A DNA stretch of 42,590 bases from Clostridium sp. CAG:628 (GCA_000438415.1 FR902226.1:1-42590); one strand, 5' to 3'. Shown: positions 31,642 through 40,477, numbered from the stretch's first letter. Translations and numbers: made by a program. Notes: generated by a model not told the origin, from the sequence alone.

Positions 31642-33822
31642 ATGAAAAAAGAAGAAACAAAAAAAAACACTAAAAAAGAGAATGTAAAGACAAATAAAGA
31701 TACAAGTAAAACTAAGAAAACAACACAAAAAGAAATTAAGAAACCTACAAATAAAAAATCTAATATTCAAAAAAAAGTAGTAAAAAAACAAACTAATAAA
31801 CCAAAAGAAAATAAAAGAAAAACAAATAAAGTATCAAAAACTACACCTAAGAAAAAAACAACAAAAACTATAAAAAATATTAAAGTTGAAAATAAAAAAG
31901 AAGAACTTGTAGAAAACAATGAAGAAATTATAGAGTTACCTAAAAAGAAAAAAATAATTTCTATAATTAAAAAAGTTTTATATAACAAATACACAATAAA
32001 TTACATATTATTTTCAATATTTATATTGTATTTTGGAACACTATTTTTTGGAATAAAAGTATTTGATTTTAATTTAGAATGTTTAAAAAACAGTTTTAAT
32101 GTTTTCAAGTATCCTCTAGTATTAATAATGTTTACACTCATACTAAGTTTACTTACATACTTTTTTAAAGTACTTACAAATAACATAACTATATCAAAAA
32201 TAATAATCTATGTAATAACTTTAATATTGTTAATAGTAAATGACATAAAATACACTATAATGTCTTCACCAGTAATACTAAGTGATATAAACTATCTAAA
32301 CCCTTCAAGTATCAGTATGATGACTTCATCTACTTCCAATATAGGTTCATGGATATTTATAACTATTCTAAAATCTTTAATACTAACTATTTTATTTATA
32401 TTATATTTAAAATTATCAAAACAATTTACATTAAAAAAACTAAATATTAAAAAAAGAATAATAAGCACATTACTAAGTTTAATAATAATTATATTAACAT
32501 CTATTCTACTAATAAAGTGTCCTAAATTTATTACTAAATATGTGTACTTAATTAACAAAAACACTTTATCAGCAAAAAAAATAACAGAAATATACACAGA
32601 CTATGGTTTCTATGAAGGTATGTTACTTCAAGAATATAGTAACAAACTTCTAAAACCTGATGACTATAAAAACAACGATGATTTAAAATATAATGAAACT
32701 AACACAAAGAAATGGAAAAAAGCAAATATTATATTTTTATTGTCAGAAACATTCTTTGATCTTGAAAACATCGAAGAAATAAAATTTGATAAACCTTTAA
32801 CACCATTTATTAATAGTTTAAAAGATAACAAAAATAGTATAACTTTAAATACATTAGTAGAAACCTATGGAGGAATGAGCGTTTTAAGTGAATTTGAAAT
32901 ACTTACCTCTAGTACTTTATCTATCTGGCCAAGCGGTTATAATCCATTTGATAGTTACTTCTTACAAAATAGTAACATCAACAGCCCTAACATAATAAAA
33001 GAACTAAATAAAAATAACTATACAACAACATATCTTGCTCCTTGGGGTAGAGACTTATATCATTCCGAAGAAGTCTACAAATTATTTAATACTTCTAGAC
33101 TAAAATATCAAGAAGACTTGACTGGTAAAAAGAAAGGTATTTACTATTCAGATGAATCATTAATAAACGACATATATGAGGAACTTATTACACCAACTGA
33201 AAACGACTATAAATTTATAATGGCTGACTCTGCAGAAAACCATTTTCCATATCCCGCTAACAAATTCAAAAAAAGTGACTATGAAGTATCAGTAACTGCT
33301 TCAAATTATACAAAAGAAGAAACAGGTATGCTTTTATCTCTAGCACAAGGAATATATGATGCAGATAAAACGTTAGGAATGCTTTATCAAAAAATATGTG
33401 AGTTAGATACTCCTACAATAATAGTTTTCTTTGGAGATCATTTACCATATTTAATAAACAAAAAAGGAGAGAACATTTTATTTAAATCAAGTTACTTTAA
33501 TACAGAAAATGCTAGTTTAAATGAACTTAGAAAATACACAACAAAATCAGTAATACTTTCAAACTATGATATAGAATTAGATAACTTAGAATACATAAAC
33601 TTAAACTATTTAGGTAACTACGTAATAAATAATATGGATTTAGAAATCTCTCCATACTTTAAATACATAAACACATTAATGAAAAAAGTTCCGGTATTTA
33701 ATAAAACAACATATTTAAAAAATAATACTACTTATAGTTTAGAAGATAACTCAGAAGAAAGTAAGTTAATTAATGAATACACTAGTATAATGTATTATAA
33801 CTTCTACGAAAAAACTAATTAA
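31642..33822 (+). CDS. LTA-synthase-like phosphoglycerol transferase with a Lys-rich cytoplasmic N-terminus
   Basis: A 726-residue protein. Residues 1-105 are almost all Lys, Thr, Asn and Glu, unstructured and probably cytoplasmic. Five membrane helices follow (about 113-135, 148-172, 180-200, 230-255, 272-292), then an extracellular sulfatase-fold domain (about 355-640): NIIFLLSETFFD (metal Glu), YGGMSVLSEFEILTSST, APWGRDLYHSEE, MADSAENHFPY and FFGDHLPYL (metal Asp and His). In lipoteichoic acid synthases the catalytic nucleophile is a Thr in a G.KT...EF context. The matching position here seems to be Ser (GMSVLSEF). It would transfer glycerol phosphate outside the cell. Second such enzyme in the locus, beside the one at 13923. 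Confidence 0.82.
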   Translation: MKKEETKKNTKKENVKTNKDTSKTKKTTQKEIKKPTNKKSNIQKKVVKKQTNKPKENKRKTNKVSKTTPKKKTTKTIKNIKVENKKEELVENNEEIIELPKKKKIISIIKKVLYNKYTINYILFSIFILYFGTLFFGIKVFDFNLECLKNSFNVFKYPLVLIMFTLILSLLTYFFKVLTNNITISKIIIYVITLILLIVNDIKYTIMSSPVILSDINYLNPSSISMMTSSTSNIGSWIFITILKSLILTILFILYLKLSKQFTLKKLNIKKRIISTLLSLIIIILTSILLIKCPKFITKYVYLINKNTLSAKKITEIYTDYGFYEGMLLQEYSNKLLKPDDYKNNDDLKYNETNTKKWKKANIIFLLSETFFDLENIEEIKFDKPLTPFINSLKDNKNSITLNTLVETYGGMSVLSEFEILTSSTLSIWPSGYNPFDSYFLQNSNINSPNIIKELNKNNYTTTYLAPWGRDLYHSEEVYKLFNTSRLKYQEDLTGKKKGIYYSDESLINDIYEELITPTENDYKFIMADSAENHFPYPANKFKKSDYEVSVTASNYTKEETGMLLSLAQGIYDADKTLGMLYQKICELDTPTIIVFFGDHLPYLINKKGENILFKSSYFNTENASLNELRKYTTKSVILSNYDIELDNLEYINLNYLGNYVINNMDLEISPYFKYINTLMKKVPVFNKTTYLKNNTTYSLEDNSEESKLINEYTSIMYYNFYEKTN

Positions 33823-33842
33823 ATAGGTTTAAAAACCTATTT
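33821..33842 (+). repeat. 22-bp hairpin direct repeat, left copy (old terminator arm)
   Basis: AAATAGGTTT, AA, AAACCTATTT: a near-perfect palindrome just after the LTA-synthase-like gene, identical to 35516-35537. The left copy runs straight into the IS end, so its T tail is lost. It was probably the original terminator hairpin of this gene. Confidence 0.85.
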
Positions 33843-33860
33843 CAGACTGTTGACAAATAA
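33843..33860 (+). repeat. Left terminal inverted repeat of the IS1182-type element
   Basis: 18 bp, CAGACTGTTGACAAATAA, perfect inverse of 35498-35515. Confidence 0.9.
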
Positions 33861-33891
33861 GTAAAAAATTTACTTATTTGTCTTTTATTTT
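33852..33891 (+). terminator. Hairpin inside the left IS end
   Basis: A 14-bp perfect stem (GACAAATAAGTAAA / TTTACTTATTTGTC, loop AAA) followed by TTTTATTTT. It would stop transcription entering the IS from the left and replaces the T-less terminator at 33821. The left arm overlaps the terminal repeat. Confidence 0.75.
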
Positions 33892-33946
33892 GAAATTATT
33901 GACAAAAATTAACTTAATAAACTATTATGTCTAGTATATTCCTATA

Positions 33947-35344
33947 CTAGACATAATGGTGTATTGCAAATTTCTTAAGATTCATGCACGCATAAAGAAG
34001 GGTTAACTCACGGTGGACCCTTTCTTTTGTTCTAAAGTATGTACTTCGAAGTCCATACTTCATTTTCCCATCTGCAAAGACTCTCTCTATATGTTGTGGT
34101 CTTTGCTTATATATTTCTTTTACATCTTCATGATGTCTATAATCATTAGTCATTTCTTTATATTCCTCCCAAACATGTCTTAATACTTGTTTATATTTAC
34201 TTTTTGTACATTGACTTTTAAATGGACATTTTGAACAATCTTGTTCATCCGCTTTATAAACTATATATCCATTTTTATCTATTCTTCCTGTTGGTATCAA
34301 ATCTTTTTCATTTGGGCATATATAAATATCATTATATTCATCATATGTAAATTCGTATTTTTTAAAATAATCTTTTCTGTATCCTTTTCTTGTATACGGA
34401 AAAGCTGGTATCATTTCTAAATCTATTATTGTTTTACAAATATGTGGAGTTAAATATGCAGCATCTCCTACAAAATAATTTATTTTAGAAATATCAAAGT
34501 GACTTGTTAAATTATCAAATGATTGGTAAAAAGATACTGAGTCATGAACATTACTTCCATTTGTATCTACTGTTAATACATAATTATTATTTTCACATAT
34601 TACACTTGTATTATATCCAAACATTTTTTCCTTATCACTTTTATATAACATCCCTGCATCTTTATCTACATCACTTACTATTATTTCTTTTTCACCAATT
34701 ACTTCTTCCGTTTCTACTTCTTCATTACATTTTACTATTTTTTGTACTTCTTCTAAATATTCTTCATCAGTTAAAACTTCATCTTGTAATCCTTTTAAAG
34801 CTATTTCTAAATCTAATTCTTTTTGATATTTTTTTACTTCTATTTTTACTAACTCTTTGTGATTTTTCTTCTTATTCGCATATGCTTTGGTATGAGTTGA
34901 ATCTATATATACTGCTGTCATATCTAAGCAATTCCAATTTATTAGCAAGTCTATAACTTTATCAAATACTGTTTGTAATAAATCTTTTTCAAGTTTACAA
35001 AATTTTCTTTTATAATTTTGTGAATATGTAGAATGGTCTGGGACATCTTCACATAAATTATATCCAATGAACCATCTATACAAATTGTTATATTTTAAAT
35101 TCTCATAAGTTTTTCTTAAACTATCTTCATGAAAAAGAAACTTTAATATATGAATCTTTACCAAAACTACTGGATCTATACTTTTTCGTCCAACATTAGA
35201 ATATAGTTTTTCTACTTCATCATATATAAAGTTCCAATCAAAATGTTCCTCTATAACTCTTAAAAAATGGTCTTGTGACACCATATCTTCTAAATTTACT
35301 ATCTCGCTTGAATATTGTCTTTTTGGTCTTTTTGTCATTGCCAT
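33947..35344 (-). CDS. IS1182-family transposase
   Basis: A 465-residue DDE transposase. The N-terminal domain (QYSSEIVNLEDMVSQDHFLR, RKSIDPVVLVKIHILKFLF, LYRWFIGYNLCEDVPDHSTYS) is typical of IS1182 and related IS5-type groups. The catalytic core shows VYIDSTHTKAYANKKK (first Asp), YFVGDAAYLT (second Asp) and a C-terminal Glu in HIERVFADGKMKYGLRSTYFR; a Cys cluster (CSKCPFKSQC) lies between. The start is set at 35344 because AAGGAAAGTGAT precedes it. The longer start at 35395 lies upstream of the -10 box of the element's own promoter. The reading frame is intact, unlike the other IS in the window. Confidence 0.92.
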   Translation of the reverse strand: MAMTKRPKRQYSSEIVNLEDMVSQDHFLRVIEEHFDWNFIYDEVEKLYSNVGRKSIDPVVLVKIHILKFLFHEDSLRKTYENLKYNNLYRWFIGYNLCEDVPDHSTYSQNYKRKFCKLEKDLLQTVFDKVIDLLINWNCLDMTAVYIDSTHTKAYANKKKNHKELVKIEVKKYQKELDLEIALKGLQDEVLTDEEYLEEVQKIVKCNEEVETEEVIGEKEIIVSDVDKDAGMLYKSDKEKMFGYNTSVICENNNYVLTVDTNGSNVHDSVSFYQSFDNLTSHFDISKINYFVGDAAYLTPHICKTIIDLEMIPAFPYTRKGYRKDYFKKYEFTYDEYNDIYICPNEKDLIPTGRIDKNGYIVYKADEQDCSKCPFKSQCTKSKYKQVLRHVWEEYKEMTNDYRHHEDVKEIYKQRPQHIERVFADGKMKYGLRSTYFRTKERVHRELTLLYACMNLKKFAIHHYV

Positions 35345-35377
35345 ATTATCACTTACTTTCCTTATAACTCCATAATA

Positions 35378-35386
35378 ATTATACCA
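35378..35386 (-). promoter_or_regulatory. Promoter of the IS1182-type transposase
   Basis: On the minus strand TGGTATAAT (extended -10) lies 33 bases upstream of the ATG at 35344. Confidence 0.6.
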
Positions 35387-35497
35387 TTTTTTCATAAAAA
35401 AAGTAAGGTTATGTAAGCTTAATTTTGGAATTATAAAGCAACCTTACATATCTATTATACAACAATTCTTTTAAAATAAAAAGACTATTAACAAAAT

Positions 35498-35515
35498 TTA
35501 TTTGTCAACAGTCTG
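35498..35515 (-). repeat. Right terminal inverted repeat of the IS1182-type element
   Basis: 18 bp, perfect inverse of 33843-33860, directly followed by the right copy of the hairpin repeat. Confidence 0.9.
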
Positions 35516-35544
35516 AAATAGGTTTAAAAACCTATTTTTTTATG
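35516..35544 (+). terminator. 22-bp hairpin direct repeat, right copy, with T tail
   Basis: Identical to 33821-33842 over 35516-35537. It still has its T tail (CCTATTTTTTTATG), so it is the functional terminator half left on the far side of the insertion. Confidence 0.8.
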
Positions 35545-35551
35545 TTAAAAT
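35543..35551 (+). promoter_or_regulatory. Possible extended -10 promoter of the next glycosyltransferase gene
   Basis: TGTTAAAAT lies 19 bases before the ATG at 35571, directly after the terminator. Confidence 0.4.
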
Positions 35552-35570
35552 TAATTTATAAGGAGAAACT

Positions 35571-36839
35571 ATGAAAGATAAAATAACAAAACTAATTAAT
35601 GTTTACAAAAAAAATGGATTATCAGGATTAATAAAAAAAAGTACTAAATATATAAAAGCAACCTACATAGACAAATATAATTTATTCACATTACTAAAAA
35701 AGAAAAAATATACTTGCATCATAAAAAAAATCTTAGAAGAAAATAAATATGACAGGATAATATTATGGAGAAGTAACTTTGGTTATAATGTCCCACTATA
35801 TCAAAGACCACAACACATTGCTAACAACTTATCAAAAATGAATTCTTTAGTTTTTTATGAAGTAACAACAATGACTGATAATGTATTAACTTTAAAAGAA
35901 ACACAAAATAATTTATACCTATTTAATTTCAATAACAAAGTATTAAATAAAATATTAATGTCATTATTAAGAAACATAGAAAAACCAAAATATATTGAAA
36001 TATATTCAACTAACTGGAGTCTAAATTTAAATGAATTAATTACATACGAAAAAAATAATTTCAAAATAATATATGAGTACATTGACCATCTAAGTCCAGA
36101 ATTATCAGGTACATCTTCATTACCAAAAAATATATCTGATAAATACAATTACATGCTAAAAAATAAAAATATATTTGTAGTAGTAACTGCAGATAAATTA
36201 ATGACAGACATTATAAATAAAAGAGGTAAAACAAATCTAGTATTATCAACCAATGGAGTAGACTATAACTTTTTTAAAGAATTTGATAACTATAAGTTAG
36301 AAGAAAGTTATATGAATATAATAAATAATGGAAAAATAAATATATGTTATTATGGAGCTCTTGCAAAATGGTTTGATTATGAATTAATTAAAAAAATTGC
36401 TAAAACTAATAAGTATAACGTAATACTTATAGGAATTAAATATGATGAAAGTTTTGATGAAAACATTAGTAACGAAAAAAACATCTACTTTCTAGGACCA
36501 AAAGACTATAAAATATTAAAGTATTATGCTAGAACTTGTGACATATTAACAATACCTTTTATAATAAATGATATCACATCTTCCACAAGTCCATTAAAAA
36601 TATTTGAATATATGGCTCTAAATAAACCGATTGTAACTACAAATATGTATGAATGTAAAAAATATAGTTCAGTTTTAATAGGCGAAAATCATGAAGACTT
36701 TATTAAAAAGTTAGAAACTGCTTATAAATTAAAAAATGATAAGCAATATTTAGAATTATTAGATAAAGAAGCATTAAATAATGACTGGTCAATGAAAGCA
36801 AAAAAAATTATTGATATGATAAAAGTAAGTGAAAAGTAA
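35571..36839 (+). CDS. Glycosyltransferase, GT-B (GT4-like)
   Basis: A 422-residue cytoplasmic transferase. The N-terminal half has IILWRSNFGYNVPLYQRPQH and YEYIDHLSPELSG, and the C-terminal half has STNGVDYNFFKEF, NICYYGALAKWFDYELIKKI, IYFLGPKDYKIL and STSPLKIFEYMALNKPIVTT, the usual nucleotide-sugar pocket. The YYGALAKWFDYELI and SPLKIFEYM stretches resemble those in the N-terminal half of the bifunctional transferase at 29632, so the two may share an origin. A good AAGGAG site precedes the ATG. It is the last gene of the wall glycan locus in this window; a terminator follows. Confidence 0.82.
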   Translation: MKDKITKLINVYKKNGLSGLIKKSTKYIKATYIDKYNLFTLLKKKKYTCIIKKILEENKYDRIILWRSNFGYNVPLYQRPQHIANNLSKMNSLVFYEVTTMTDNVLTLKETQNNLYLFNFNNKVLNKILMSLLRNIEKPKYIEIYSTNWSLNLNELITYEKNNFKIIYEYIDHLSPELSGTSSLPKNISDKYNYMLKNKNIFVVVTADKLMTDIINKRGKTNLVLSTNGVDYNFFKEFDNYKLEESYMNIINNGKINICYYGALAKWFDYELIKKIAKTNKYNVILIGIKYDESFDENISNEKNIYFLGPKDYKILKYYARTCDILTIPFIINDITSSTSPLKIFEYMALNKPIVTTNMYECKKYSSVLIGENHEDFIKKLETAYKLKNDKQYLELLDKEALNNDWSMKAKKIIDMIKVSEK

Positions 36840-36855
36840 TGAATTAAAAATAATT

Positions 36856-36889
36856 AAAAAGTATTATTATCAATTAAATACTTTTTTCT
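36856..36889 (+). terminator. Terminator at the end of the wall glycan locus
   Basis: Stem AAAAAGTATT / AATACTTTTT with an 11-base loop and a T/C-rich tail. Confidence 0.7.
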
Positions 36890-36904
36890 TTTCAAAAAAA
36901 ATAG

Positions 36905-36910
36905 TATAAT
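36905..36910 (+). promoter_or_regulatory. -10 box upstream of pyruvate:ferredoxin oxidoreductase
   Basis: TATAAT lies 28 bases before the ATG at 36939. The -35 position falls in the preceding terminator and is not convincing. Confidence 0.45.
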
Positions 36911-36938
36911 AAAAGTATAAAAATAAGAGGTGATAAAA

Positions 36939-39900
36939 ATGAACAATAAAAAAGTAGTAGATGGTAACGAAGCATGTGCTCTAGCATCTTATAATTTTAC
37001 AGAAATAGCAGGAATATATCCAATAACTCCATCAAGTAGGATGGCCACACTTATAGACGAATGGAGTAGCAAAGGACAAAAAAACATATTTAATGAAAGA
37101 GTAAGTGTAGTAGAAATGCAAAGTGAAGCAGGAGCAAGCGCTCTAATACATGGTGCTTTAGTTTCAGGTAGATTATCTACTACATACACTGCTAGTCAAG
37201 GTTTACTTTTAATGATACCTTCAATGTATAAAATGTCAGGAGAAATGCTTCCATGTGTTATACATGTTGCATCAAGAAGCCTAAGTACTCATGCATTATC
37301 AATATTTGGAGACCATCAAGACATATATGCAGTACGTCAAACTGGTTTTAACATGCTTTCAAGCACAAACGTACAAGATGCTTACTACTTATCCTTAGTA
37401 GCGCATTTATCAGCCATAGAAAGTTCTTTACCATTCTTACATTTCTTTGATGGTTTTAGAACAAGTCACGAAATTAATGTAATAAATACACTTTCAGAAG
37501 AAGAAATAAAAAATTTAATTAACTATGACAAGCTATCTGAATTTAGAAGTCGTAGCCTTAATATTGGAAAAGAAATAACAAAAGGAACATCACAAACAGA
37601 AGACGTATATTTCCAAAACACAGAAGTAAGAAATTCATTCTATAACGAAGTACCACTTATAGTAGAAAAATATATGAATAAAATTAATGAAATTGCAAAC
37701 ACTGATTATAAACCATTTAACTATTATGGAAGCAAAAATGCAAAACATGTAATAATAGCAATGGGTTCAGTAATAGACACAATAAAAAGCGTAGTAGAAG
37801 AATTAAATAAAAATGGTGAAGAAGTAGGTGTAATATGTGTTCACCTTTATAGACCTTTCAGCACATCTCACTTCTTTAAAGTATTACCGAAAACAACAGA
37901 AAAAATAACAGTATTAGATAGAACAAAAGAACCAGGTAGCATTTGTGAACCATTGTATTTAGACATATGTGCTGCATTAAAAAATGAAAACATAGAAATC
38001 TATGGAGGAAGATACGGACTTTCAAGTAAAGACACAACTCCATCTATGATTTACACAGTATTTGAAAACATGAATAAACACATTCCAAAAGACCATTTTA
38101 CTTTAGGAATAATTGATGATGTTACAAACACAAACTTAGAAATAAAAGAATTTAAACTAAATAAAAAATACAAAGAAATAAAAATATATGGTTTTGGAAG
38201 TGATGGAATGGTAAGTGCATCCAAAAACATTTTAAAAGTAATGTCTAAAACCAACTTTGTACAAGGATACTTTGAATACGATTCCAAAAAAAGTGGAGGT
38301 GTAACAATTTCTCATTTGCGCCTTTCTGACAGACAAATAAATGCACCATACTACTTAACAGAACCAAACCTAGTTGTAGTATCAAAAGATTCATATTTAT
38401 CAAAATACGATATACTTTCATCAATAAAAAAGAATGGAATATTCCTAATTAACAGTAACAAAACTGATGAAGAAATAAACTCTTTACTAAAAAATAATAC
38501 CAAAGAAATAATAAAAGAAAGAAATATAAAAGTATTTATTTCAGAAGCAAGTTTGTTAGCCTCAAAATATAACCTAAAAGGAAAAATAAATAACATAATG
38601 TCATATTATATACTTAAAATGTTAGGCACAACTGGTGAAAGCATTTTAGAGTTTAAAGAAAACATTAAAAAAATGTACATAAAAAAAGGACCAGATGTAG
38701 TAGAAGAAAACATAAAAGTATTAGATTTATCAATGGACTATTTAAGAGAATTTAATACTAATCTACTAACTTTAAATGAAGAAAAAAATGATAGTACTTC
38801 GATATATAATGAAATGTTATTAAGAAGAGGAAACTTATTAAAAGTCTCAGATTTTCTTAAATATAAAGATGGAACTTTTGAAGGCGGAACTAGTTCTAGT
38901 GATAAAAGAAAAATATCTTCACTTGTTCCAAAATGGTGTAAAAATAATTGTATAAACTGTAACTTATGTGCATTCATTTGTCCTCATGGTGTTATAAAAC
39001 CCTTTGTATTAACAGAAAGTGAGCTTAATAGTAGTCCACTTACAAAAGATGATGTAATAGACCTTAAAAATGGAACTTATTTCTATTTGGGATTAAATAC
39101 AGATAATTGTACAGGGTGCTCTTTATGTTCTAAAATATGTCCTGGTAAAAATAAAGAAAAAGCACTTTCCATGAATAAGATAGAAGAAAACACTGACAAA
39201 ATATGTGACTATTTAAAAGAAAATATAAAAAACGAAACTGACCTATTAAAATACACTGTTAAAGGGTTAGGATTTATTCTTCCTAGTTTGGAATTTCCTG
39301 GGGCTTGTGCGGGTTGTGGAGAAACAGTCTATTTAAGGGCCCTAACAGAGCTTTTTAAAGACGAAATAGTAATATCTAATGCAACAGGTTGTTCTTCAAT
39401 ATATGGTGCTAGTCTTCCTTGTACACCTTACAAAACACCTTGGGTAAGTAGTCTATTTGAAGATAATGCAGAATTTGGTTTAGGACTTCACTATGCATAT
39501 AAAACATCAAGAGAAAGAATAAAAGAAATAATGTATGAAACAAAAGATGAAGTAAGTAAAAATATTAAAGACATTTACAAAAAATGGATAGACAACATTG
39601 AAGACTCAAAAATAACTTTAGAAGTAAAAAATGAATTAATAGGTAAAAACATTCCTAAAGAATTATCTACATTAATAGATTATATCCCAAGTAGAAAAGT
39701 ATGGATAGTAGGTGGAGATGGTTGGGCATACGATATAGGCTTTGGAGGATTAGATCATGTATTAAGAAGTAATGAAAATATAAAAGTACTTGTTCTTGAT
39801 ACAGAAGTATATTCAAATACTGGAGGCCAAACATCAAAGTCTACACGTACTGGTGCAGTAGCAGAGTTTTCATATAATGGAAAACTAAAACCTAAAAAAG

Positions 39901-40328
39901 ATTTATTTCAAATTGCCATGAATATTCCAAACACATACGTTGCAAGCATCAGTGCAGGAGCAAGCCCTATGCAAACTATAAAATCATTTAAAGAAGCCAT
40001 GGAACATAATGGCCCTAGTGTAATAATAGCATATAGTCCTTGTATTGCACATGGAATAATTGGTGGCTTAGAAAATAGTATTGAAGAACAAAAACTATTA
40101 GTAGAAAGTGGATACAACATATTAATGAGATATAACCCAGAAGAAAATAAACTTACTATTGATTCAAAAGAACCAAATTATTCACTATATGAAACAGTAT
40201 TTGCAAAAGAAATGCGTTATAAAAATCTAGAAAGATTAAATGAAAAAGAATATTCACGTTTATATAATGAACAAATGAAAAATGCTAAAGAAAGATATGA
40301 TTATTATAAGAGTCTTAGTGAACACTAA
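36939..40328 (+). CDS. nifJ: Pyruvate:ferredoxin (flavodoxin) oxidoreductase
   Basis: A 1,129-residue single-chain enzyme that oxidises pyruvate to acetyl-CoA and CO2 and reduces ferredoxin or flavodoxin; typical of anaerobes. Order: thiamine-binding alpha part (YPITPSSRMATLIDEW, VSVVEMQSEAGASALIHGAL), CoA-side domain (MGSVIDTIKSVV), gamma part (about 405-590: GFGSDGMVSASKNIL), two 4Fe-4S sites (CINCNLCAFICP near 670 and CTGCSLCSKICP near 723), then the second thiamine-binding part (GACAGCGETVYLRAL, GDGWAYDIGFGGLDHVL near 926, and DTEVYSNTGGQTSKSTRTGA). The GTG three codons upstream (36930) is inside the ribosome site AGAGGTGAT, so ATG 36939 is the start. Single-gene transcript; the stop lies in its terminator stem. 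Confidence 0.96.
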   Translation: MNNKKVVDGNEACALASYNFTEIAGIYPITPSSRMATLIDEWSSKGQKNIFNERVSVVEMQSEAGASALIHGALVSGRLSTTYTASQGLLLMIPSMYKMSGEMLPCVIHVASRSLSTHALSIFGDHQDIYAVRQTGFNMLSSTNVQDAYYLSLVAHLSAIESSLPFLHFFDGFRTSHEINVINTLSEEEIKNLINYDKLSEFRSRSLNIGKEITKGTSQTEDVYFQNTEVRNSFYNEVPLIVEKYMNKINEIANTDYKPFNYYGSKNAKHVIIAMGSVIDTIKSVVEELNKNGEEVGVICVHLYRPFSTSHFFKVLPKTTEKITVLDRTKEPGSICEPLYLDICAALKNENIEIYGGRYGLSSKDTTPSMIYTVFENMNKHIPKDHFTLGIIDDVTNTNLEIKEFKLNKKYKEIKIYGFGSDGMVSASKNILKVMSKTNFVQGYFEYDSKKSGGVTISHLRLSDRQINAPYYLTEPNLVVVSKDSYLSKYDILSSIKKNGIFLINSNKTDEEINSLLKNNTKEIIKERNIKVFISEASLLASKYNLKGKINNIMSYYILKMLGTTGESILEFKENIKKMYIKKGPDVVEENIKVLDLSMDYLREFNTNLLTLNEEKNDSTSIYNEMLLRRGNLLKVSDFLKYKDGTFEGGTSSSDKRKISSLVPKWCKNNCINCNLCAFICPHGVIKPFVLTESELNSSPLTKDDVIDLKNGTYFYLGLNTDNCTGCSLCSKICPGKNKEKALSMNKIEENTDKICDYLKENIKNETDLLKYTVKGLGFILPSLEFPGACAGCGETVYLRALTELFKDEIVISNATGCSSIYGASLPCTPYKTPWVSSLFEDNAEFGLGLHYAYKTSRERIKEIMYETKDEVSKNIKDIYKKWIDNIEDSKITLEVKNELIGKNIPKELSTLIDYIPSRKVWIVGGDGWAYDIGFGGLDHVLRSNENIKVLVLDTEVYSNTGGQTSKSTRTGAVAEFSYNGKLKPKKDLFQIAMNIPNTYVASISAGASPMQTIKSFKEAMEHNGPSVIIAYSPCIAHGIIGGLENSIEEQKLLVESGYNILMRYNPEENKLTIDSKEPNYSLYETVFAKEMRYKNLERLNEKEYSRLYNEQMKNAKERYDYYKSLSEH

Positions 40329-40336
40329 GACTTTTT
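40311..40336 (+). terminator. Terminator of pyruvate:ferredoxin oxidoreductase
   Basis: A 10-bp perfect stem AGTCTTAGTG / CACTAAGACT with loop AA and T5. The TAA stop (40326-40328) lies in the right arm. Confidence 0.85.
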
Positions 40337-40344
40337 AAAAACAT

Positions 40345-40442
40345 AAAAAAAGGATTGCTCCCCCGAGCAATCCGGAAAAAAGAATAAAAAGGGGTTGGCT
40401 AGTGTGATACTAGCACCAATTCGCCTAAAAGTGAATTGGTAA
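40345..40442 (-). ncRNA. Candidate small RNA, about 100 nt
   Basis: Read on the minus strand, a promoter at 40477-40449 leads to about 100 bases without a plausible ORF but with three successive hairpins. The first is CCAATTC ... GAATTGG, the second GCTAGT / ACTAGC, and the last is a strong terminator, GGATTGCTC-GGGG-GAGCAATCC followed by seven T. Between the second and third hairpins is an unpaired CAACCCC and T-rich stretch that could pair with ribosome binding sites. It is GC-richer than its surroundings. It does not match 6S, SRP RNA or tmRNA features I know. It lies between nifJ and recG, opposite in direction to both. Confidence 0.6.
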
Positions 40443-40448
40443 GTCTAT

Positions 40449-40477
40449 ATATTAAACTAGTTTAACAAAAAAGTCAA
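40449..40477 (-). promoter_or_regulatory. Promoter of the small RNA with a palindromic site in its spacer
   Basis: On the minus strand TTGACT (40477-40472), 17-bp spacer, TAATAT (40454-40449). The perfect 14-bp palindrome TTAAACTAGTTTAA at 40452-40465 fills the spacer and overlaps the -10 box; a dimeric repressor bound here would block transcription. Confidence 0.6.

Larger units (their letters stand above)
33843..35515 (-). mobile_element. Complete IS1182-family insertion sequence
   Basis: A 1,673-bp element bounded by perfect 18-bp inverted repeats, CAGACTGTTGACAAATAA at 33843-33860 and its reverse complement at 35498-35515. It is flanked by 22-bp direct copies of a terminator hairpin. It carries one intact transposase gene on the minus strand and its own promoter. 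All parts needed for movement look intact. Confidence 0.88.

Noticed and set aside
34504..34956. 150-residue forward ORF rich in Leu, His and Tyr
   Set aside because: It is the antisense shadow of the intact IS1182-type transposase gene.
35345..35395. Longer transposase start at 35395
   Set aside because: That ATG lies upstream of the -10 box of the transposase promoter and has no ribosome site; ATG 35344 has both.
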